Source: Bacteriovoracaceae bacterium
GTDB taxonomy: Bacteria; Bdellovibrionota; Bacteriovoracia; Bacteriovoracales; Bacteriovoracaceae
Assembly: GCA_023146355.1 (NCBI GenBank)
Contig: JAGLCH010000366.1
Span: forward strand, 1-10,191
Length of the DNA stretch: 10,191 nt
Direction: 5' to 3'
This document shows, one piece after another, positions 6,369 to 10,191 of this stretch. How positions within the stretch are numbered: position 1 is the first letter of the stretch; each line of letters opens with the position of its first letter. The translations under genes and the position numbers were made by a program. Below the pieces are notes generated by a model. It worked only from the letters and a program-made list of their open reading frames with translations, had not been told where the DNA came from and did not search any database.

Positions 6369-8747
6369 ATGGAGTTCAAATTTAGTCGTTCCATACAAAT
6401 TTATTTCACATCAGTGTTGGCCATTTTTGCAATTGCATTAACGGTGGGTACTTTTTACTATTGGAATAGTGGAGCGCTTAATACTGAAAATGTAAGTGCT
6501 GTTTTCGAAGCAGCAATTCAGATAGACGAGATTGGAAAAAAAAATGATCTAGGGAAAATTAAGCAACTCGTTGAAACAGATAGAGCTAGAGAAGCAGCAA
6601 AGGTAGTTTCAAGACTTGAGGTCGACGTTCGTGTAATTGACTTTGCATCTCCTGTATCAGAGTTTTCCCGTCTTAATGATTCATTTACAGCAACAAAGAA
6701 AGGGATTACGGGATTGATTGCAGTTCCACAGGTTAGATCTCTGCTAAATGTTTTTTCAGAACGGCTAAAAAAGTTTCACCAGTTTGTGAGCGATAATAAT
6801 TGGAGGACTCTAACTAGAACTTCCCAGCGTACTATCAGGCGTGTATCAATCAGGCGAGTAAGGCAGCCAGGTTTTTTTAGTTATAAACGTGTTAAAGAGT
6901 TAAAAAGAGCAGTCCTTGCAGATATCCGTCAAATGAGAATGGTTACTGAGCGATCAGTGTTATCTACAGGAGACAAAAATATTATTTATCTAAAGCTTAG
7001 AGCTTTAAAAACAGAAGTTATTCTATTAGATAAGTATCAAAGTGCACTAAAGGTTTTTAATCGTTCATATAAGTTGCTTGCAAATAATTACACCAGTTGG
7101 AATCAAGCAGTCTCACCCGAAATTTCACTTAATAAAATCAGATTGGAAAAAAACTCAAGAAGTCTTTTGTTTGGAATATTTGGATTTATTTTCTTTGTAT
7201 TACTTTCAATTGGAGTATCTGTACCTGCTGTAAATTTCATACAGAAACAGGGACATGGTGAATTTGAAGACAAGGTAGTTAGTCTCATAAGAAAAGGGAT
7301 CATTCCATTTGACTCCCAGCTGACCACCCAATATGGTTCGCCAGAGTTTATCAATGAAATTGGGAAATTTCATAGTTATGTTCACAAGAGAATGAGCTTC
7401 GGAAGTATTTTTCAAGAGGCAATGCCTTTTGGTTCTCTTTTACTAGACTCGAATCTTAATATGATATGGGCAAATTCAGAGTTCTACGGAAACTGGGGCA
7501 TTGATAACAAAACGTCACAAAGTAGTGACATTACCTGGAACTACCTTCAGAAGTTTACTAATCTTGGTGAAGAGGATCCTGTTATTTTGGCCCATAATGA
7601 AGGGCTGGCCGGAATTTATCAGATTCAAGTTAAGACTGAAAAAGATACAGAGTCGTGCCCATATGAGATGTATGTATCTCCCGTTGATTATGCTGGGCAA
7701 AATAGAATTATGGTCATGTTCTATCCTCTTCGCAGCATTGAAGACATGCTCCAGAGTCAAACGAAGGCAATCATTGGTCCAGTCACGAGAACTTTGGACT
7801 CGCTAGCTAAAGGGTCTTTTGATGACTCCTTTAAAGATGGTATTGCTTGTGATTATGAAGCTGCAGGAATTGGGGACCTCCTCAATAGTTTTGATGCCTA
7901 CCAAGACAGTGTCAAAGAGTCTGAACAGAGCTTTATTACTGATATTGAACGATTGGAAGGTGACCTTTTTGATCAATATAAGCTTAATGATGACCTCAAA
8001 AAAGTTATTGAGGATCAAGGTAAGCTTCAACAGGATATGGTTGACGGCCTAAAGCAAACAAAGAAATCAATTATTGAAACCCTTGACCTCAGAGGGAGAA
8101 TTGAAGAGCAATTTCTAAGTACAATGAATGTGGTGAATGACCTTTTCTATGAGCAAGAAGATCTTTTGACTGATGCAAAAAAGGCAACAAGTGGTTTAGC
8201 TGAGCAGTCAAAAGTATTTCATAATATGAAAGCTCTTCGCAATGACTACAGAGAGCAAAAAGAAGAAATTAATACCTTTAGGAATCTGATTAATCAGGAA
8301 ATAAATCAACTGATGATCATGGGTAAAAATGGTGGAAGTTGGGAAACTATTGAAAGTTCACTCAACAAAATAAGAGATGATATCAAGAAATTTGAAATGA
8401 CGCTGGGTCTTTTAGCGCAAGTAATGCAGGGGACTGATATATCACTTTCAAAACTTGAACTTATTATGCAGCAAAATAAAGAGCCGGAGATTGAAAAATA
8501 TGTTCAGGCGTTTAAGCTGAGTAAAAATCAAGTCGAAGGTCATATGAAACAAATGAGTGAGATCAGCGCTGAGGGGCGAGAGTGCGAAGATACTCTTGTC
8601 GGGGCACTCAAAGACCAATTCTCAGTTTACAAAGATACAGTTACTAAATTGAAGTTTATGCAAGATCTTCTTGAGGATAACTACAATGCAAATGAGTTGG
8701 TGTCGGACTCTACTATGCCAGAGCTTATGGAATCGCCTGTAGTATAG
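6369..8747 (+). CDS. Chemoreceptor-like membrane sensor protein with PAS-like and coiled-coil domains, no output domain
   Basis: I do not recognise a named family. Two membrane segments (about 11-32 and 266-290) flank an external domain of about 230 residues, mostly predicted helical, with an Arg-rich stretch at 150-165. Inside the cell come a linker, a PAS-like region (about 346-455; FQEAMPFGSLLLDSNLNMIW resembles PAS starts), a HAMP-like region (about 465-515, with PV at 471-472, LAKGSF, and GIGDLLNSF) and a long helical coiled coil (516-770). The layout is that of a methyl-accepting chemotaxis protein, but the conserved hairpin tip is absent and there is no kinase, GGDEF, EAL or phosphatase motif, so a signal would have to pass to a partner protein. 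GGAG at 6360-6363, 5 nt before ATG, fixes the start. A possible FliA promoter upstream hints at co-regulation with motility. Function unknown. Confidence 0.85.
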   Translation: MEFKFSRSIQIYFTSVLAIFAIALTVGTFYYWNSGALNTENVSAVFEAAIQIDEIGKKNDLGKIKQLVETDRAREAAKVVSRLEVDVRVIDFASPVSEFSRLNDSFTATKKGITGLIAVPQVRSLLNVFSERLKKFHQFVSDNNWRTLTRTSQRTIRRVSIRRVRQPGFFSYKRVKELKRAVLADIRQMRMVTERSVLSTGDKNIIYLKLRALKTEVILLDKYQSALKVFNRSYKLLANNYTSWNQAVSPEISLNKIRLEKNSRSLLFGIFGFIFFVLLSIGVSVPAVNFIQKQGHGEFEDKVVSLIRKGIIPFDSQLTTQYGSPEFINEIGKFHSYVHKRMSFGSIFQEAMPFGSLLLDSNLNMIWANSEFYGNWGIDNKTSQSSDITWNYLQKFTNLGEEDPVILAHNEGLAGIYQIQVKTEKDTESCPYEMYVSPVDYAGQNRIMVMFYPLRSIEDMLQSQTKAIIGPVTRTLDSLAKGSFDDSFKDGIACDYEAAGIGDLLNSFDAYQDSVKESEQSFITDIERLEGDLFDQYKLNDDLKKVIEDQGKLQQDMVDGLKQTKKSIIETLDLRGRIEEQFLSTMNVVNDLFYEQEDLLTDAKKATSGLAEQSKVFHNMKALRNDYREQKEEINTFRNLINQEINQLMIMGKNGGSWETIESSLNKIRDDIKKFEMTLGLLAQVMQGTDISLSKLELIMQQNKEPEIEKYVQAFKLSKNQVEGHMKQMSEISAEGRECEDTLVGALKDQFSVYKDTVTKLKFMQDLLEDNYNANELVSDSTMPELMESPVV
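6834..6863 (+). repeat. Imperfect 15-nt tandem repeat encoding IRRV twice
   Basis: Two in-frame 15-nt units start at 6834 (ATCAGGCGTGTATCA) and 6849 (ATCAGGCGAGTAAGG) and agree at 11 of 15 positions. They encode IRRVS and IRRVR, residues 156-165 of the 792-residue protein, forming the core of its Arg-rich external patch. It looks like a small local duplication. Confidence 0.6.
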
Positions 8748-8763
8748 CTGGATATCATTGTAT

Positions 8764-9372
8764 CTATAATTGTATTGTCTTAAAGATATACTCTGATCTT
8801 TGTTTCAATTCCTCTAGAGTGCCAGTATTTTGAATAACAAAATCTGATCCCATTCTCTTTTCTTCGATATCCATTTGTCCATCGAGAATTCTATTGGCAA
8901 GTTCTTCAGAGTTATTATCTCTATGGAGTAAGCGTTTTAATTGAATATCTCTTGGCGCATAGACACAAACCGTGGTGTCGACTAAATCATTGAGTCCCTT
9001 TTCAAATAAAACGGGAGCATCATATACAACAAAGGGCCGATCATATGCATCGTGGGCCGAACTCAAAAACTCCTCAGACATTCTGTTATAAATATAGGAT
9101 TCAATTGACTCTTGAATTAATTTCTTGGAGAAGAACTGTTCTCTGAGTATATGGAAATCAATTTTAAAATTGTTCACTGCGACTGGCACGAGTTCTTCGA
9201 TGAATGCAATTGTGTCGGGCCTTGAATAGATTTTTTTTACAAGTTGATCTGCACAGATCACGATATAACCTAGCTCTCGCAAAATATCACTTACAGTGGA
9301 TTTTCCTGTGGCCACGCCACCGGTTAGCCCAACAATGGGAATTGGAAAATTATATAGACGTTTGTTTTTCAC
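8764..9372 (-). CDS. coaE: Dephospho-CoA kinase
   Basis: Cytoplasmic enzyme for the last step of coenzyme A synthesis, ATP-dependent phosphorylation of the 3'-hydroxyl of dephospho-CoA. At 202 residues it is full length. The P-loop GLTGGVATGKST is at residues 15-26, with K24 and S25. CADQLVKKIY (40-49) corresponds to the family DAD substrate block and YDAPVLFEKGL to the DxPLLFE block; QLKRLLHRDN and GSDFVIQNTG complete the C-terminal family pattern. The start is GTG at 9372, overlapping the mazG stop by 4 nt (GTGA on the minus strand). There is no other start codon near enough to keep the P-loop, and the upstream SD-like sequences (AAGGA, GGA) are only moderate, so translational coupling to mazG is likely. 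It converges on the 792-residue gene with 16 nt between stop codons and no obvious terminator. Confidence 0.95.
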   Translation of the reverse strand: MKNKRLYNFPIPIVGLTGGVATGKSTVSDILRELGYIVICADQLVKKIYSRPDTIAFIEELVPVAVNNFKIDFHILREQFFSKKLIQESIESYIYNRMSEEFLSSAHDAYDRPFVVYDAPVLFEKGLNDLVDTTVCVYAPRDIQLKRLLHRDNNSEELANRILDGQMDIEEKRMGSDFVIQNTGTLEELKQRSEYIFKTIQL

Positions 9373-10157
9373 AATTTTTCCGTTTCCTTCACTTTCTTCC
9401 AGTAAATATCCATTTCCGTCTGGTTCATATCATCAATACTTTTCGAGTCATTTTCAATTAGTCTTTCCATATGATGGAATCGCCTGAGAAATTTTTCATT
9501 TGCATGCTTTAAAGCTATCTCTGGATTGATATTGAGATGGCGTCCAAGCTGGGCAACGGAGAATAGAAAGTCTCCAAACTCTTCTTTTATTTTTGATTGA
9601 TCGGGAGTTTTACAGTCGAGCTCTGCCTTAAACTCTTCCCATTCTTCACGGACAACTTCTTCCACCTCACTTGGACCAGGCCAATCAAAACCAAAGCGAT
9701 TTGTCTTTTCTCCAATCTTGTTTGCCGAAAAAAGAGCGGGAAAATTGAGAACTCCATCATCGATCTTAGTTGTAATTCCTTTTTCTGCTCTCTTGATCGT
9801 TTGCCAATTGTCTTTCACTTGTTCTGAGGTGATGTTGGCATCCACATCGCCAAAGACGTGGGGGTGGCGAAGCTCCATCTTGTCGGCCAGAGTTCTTGCC
9901 ACAGATTCAATATCAAAATTACCATTATCTTTTCCGACTTGAGAATGAAGGAGAACTTGTAGTAATAGGTCTCCCAGCTCTTCCTCCATGTGAGTTGAAT
10001 CTTCGCTCTCTGCAGCATGGACAAACTCATATGCTTCTTCTATTAGAAATTTTAATAGGCTCGTATGGGTTTGTTTCAGATCCCAGGGGCAGCCATTTTG
10101 CGGATGACGGAGCTTGGCAATGACTTCAATTGCCCGTTCTAATTGGGGGTAGTTCAT
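9369..10157 (-). CDS. mazG: MazG nucleoside triphosphate pyrophosphohydrolase
   Basis: Cytoplasmic house-cleaning enzyme that hydrolyses (d)NTPs to NMPs and pyrophosphate; in some bacteria it also affects ppGpp levels. At 262 residues it has the two-domain length of the E. coli type. The N-terminal domain carries CPWDLKQTHTSLLKFLIEEA (about 24-43) and then the metal-binding acidic pairs, EEAYE and EEELGDLL. The second domain carries EEWEEFKAEL and EEFGDFLFSVAQLGRH, so its EExxE and ExxD acidic residues are also present. The start is supported by AAGGA on the minus strand (10164-10168) 6 nt before ATG. It is the first gene of a mazG-coaE pair, ending in a 4-nt overlap with coaE. Confidence 0.96.
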   Translation of the reverse strand: MNYPQLERAIEVIAKLRHPQNGCPWDLKQTHTSLLKFLIEEAYEFVHAAESEDSTHMEEELGDLLLQVLLHSQVGKDNGNFDIESVARTLADKMELRHPHVFGDVDANITSEQVKDNWQTIKRAEKGITTKIDDGVLNFPALFSANKIGEKTNRFGFDWPGPSEVEEVVREEWEEFKAELDCKTPDQSKIKEEFGDFLFSVAQLGRHLNINPEIALKHANEKFLRRFHHMERLIENDSKSIDDMNQTEMDIYWKKVKETEKL

Positions 10158-10182
10158 AATATTTCCTTTCAGTATTTATTCT

Positions 10183-10188
10183 ATTGTA
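10183..10188 (-). promoter_or_regulatory. Possible -10 box for mazG-coaE
   Basis: On the minus strand this reads TACAAT, 5 of 6 matches to TATAAT, 25 nt before the mazG ATG. The -35 region would lie beyond the window edge and cannot be checked, so this is a tentative half-site. Confidence 0.28.
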
Positions 10189-10191
10189 CTC

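Noticed and set aside
6290..6385. Small 31-codon ORF starting ATG at 6290 in the gap after fliA
   Set aside because: It has no ribosome site, runs into the start of the 792-residue gene in another frame and has no recognisable composition or motif.
6369..8747. Annotating the 792-residue protein as a methyl-accepting chemotaxis protein or histidine kinase
   Set aside because: The layout fits, but the conserved MCP hairpin tip is absent and there are no H, N or G boxes of a kinase.

Overview
The window is a block of bacterial flagellar genes followed by a large unknown membrane protein and two housekeeping genes on the opposite strand. Base composition is AT-leaning, genes are tightly packed, and there is no sign of mobile DNA. 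The order flhB-flhA-flhF-flhG-fliA is typical of polarly flagellated bacteria. With the low GC and the divergent character of several proteins it suggests a member of the Bdellovibrionota (Bacteriovorax/Halobacteriovorax-like), but that placement is an inference from gene order and protein flavour, not a database match.

Positions 1-6181 (+ strand) look like one operon. It holds the 3' part of flhB (autocleaving switch of the flagellar type III export gate), complete flhA (export gate), flhF and flhG (the pair that sets flagellar position and number) and fliA (sigma-28). Spacing is 6 nt (flhB-flhA), 13 nt (flhA-flhF), 58 nt (flhF-flhG) and a 1-nt overlap (flhG-fliA). The 58-nt gap carries a 7-bp hairpin and a weak sigma-70-like promoter match.

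Positions 6182-6368 are a 187-nt non-coding gap. It holds a possible terminator for the flagellar operon, a candidate FliA (sigma-28) promoter with exact 11-nt spacing, and an interrupted inverted repeat. Positions 6369-8747 encode a 792-residue protein laid out like a chemoreceptor (TM, large external domain, TM, PAS-like, HAMP-like, long coiled coil) but without the methyl-accepting signalling tip or any kinase or cyclase domain.

Positions 8764-10157 (- strand) carry mazG and coaE, overlapping by 4 nt (GTGA) and converging on the 792-residue gene with only 16 nt between stop codons.

The most notable observation is that FlhF keeps its family N-terminus and C-terminus, while every guanine-nucleotide motif of its SRP-type GTPase domain is altered (Lys of the P-loop is Gln, DTAGR is DYRTK, TKLD is SHLD). 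The partner FlhG keeps an intact ATPase site but lacks the N-terminal DQAxxLR motif that stimulates FlhF GTPase activity in other bacteria. Together they look like a flagellar placement system in which FlhF has become a GTPase-dead scaffold.
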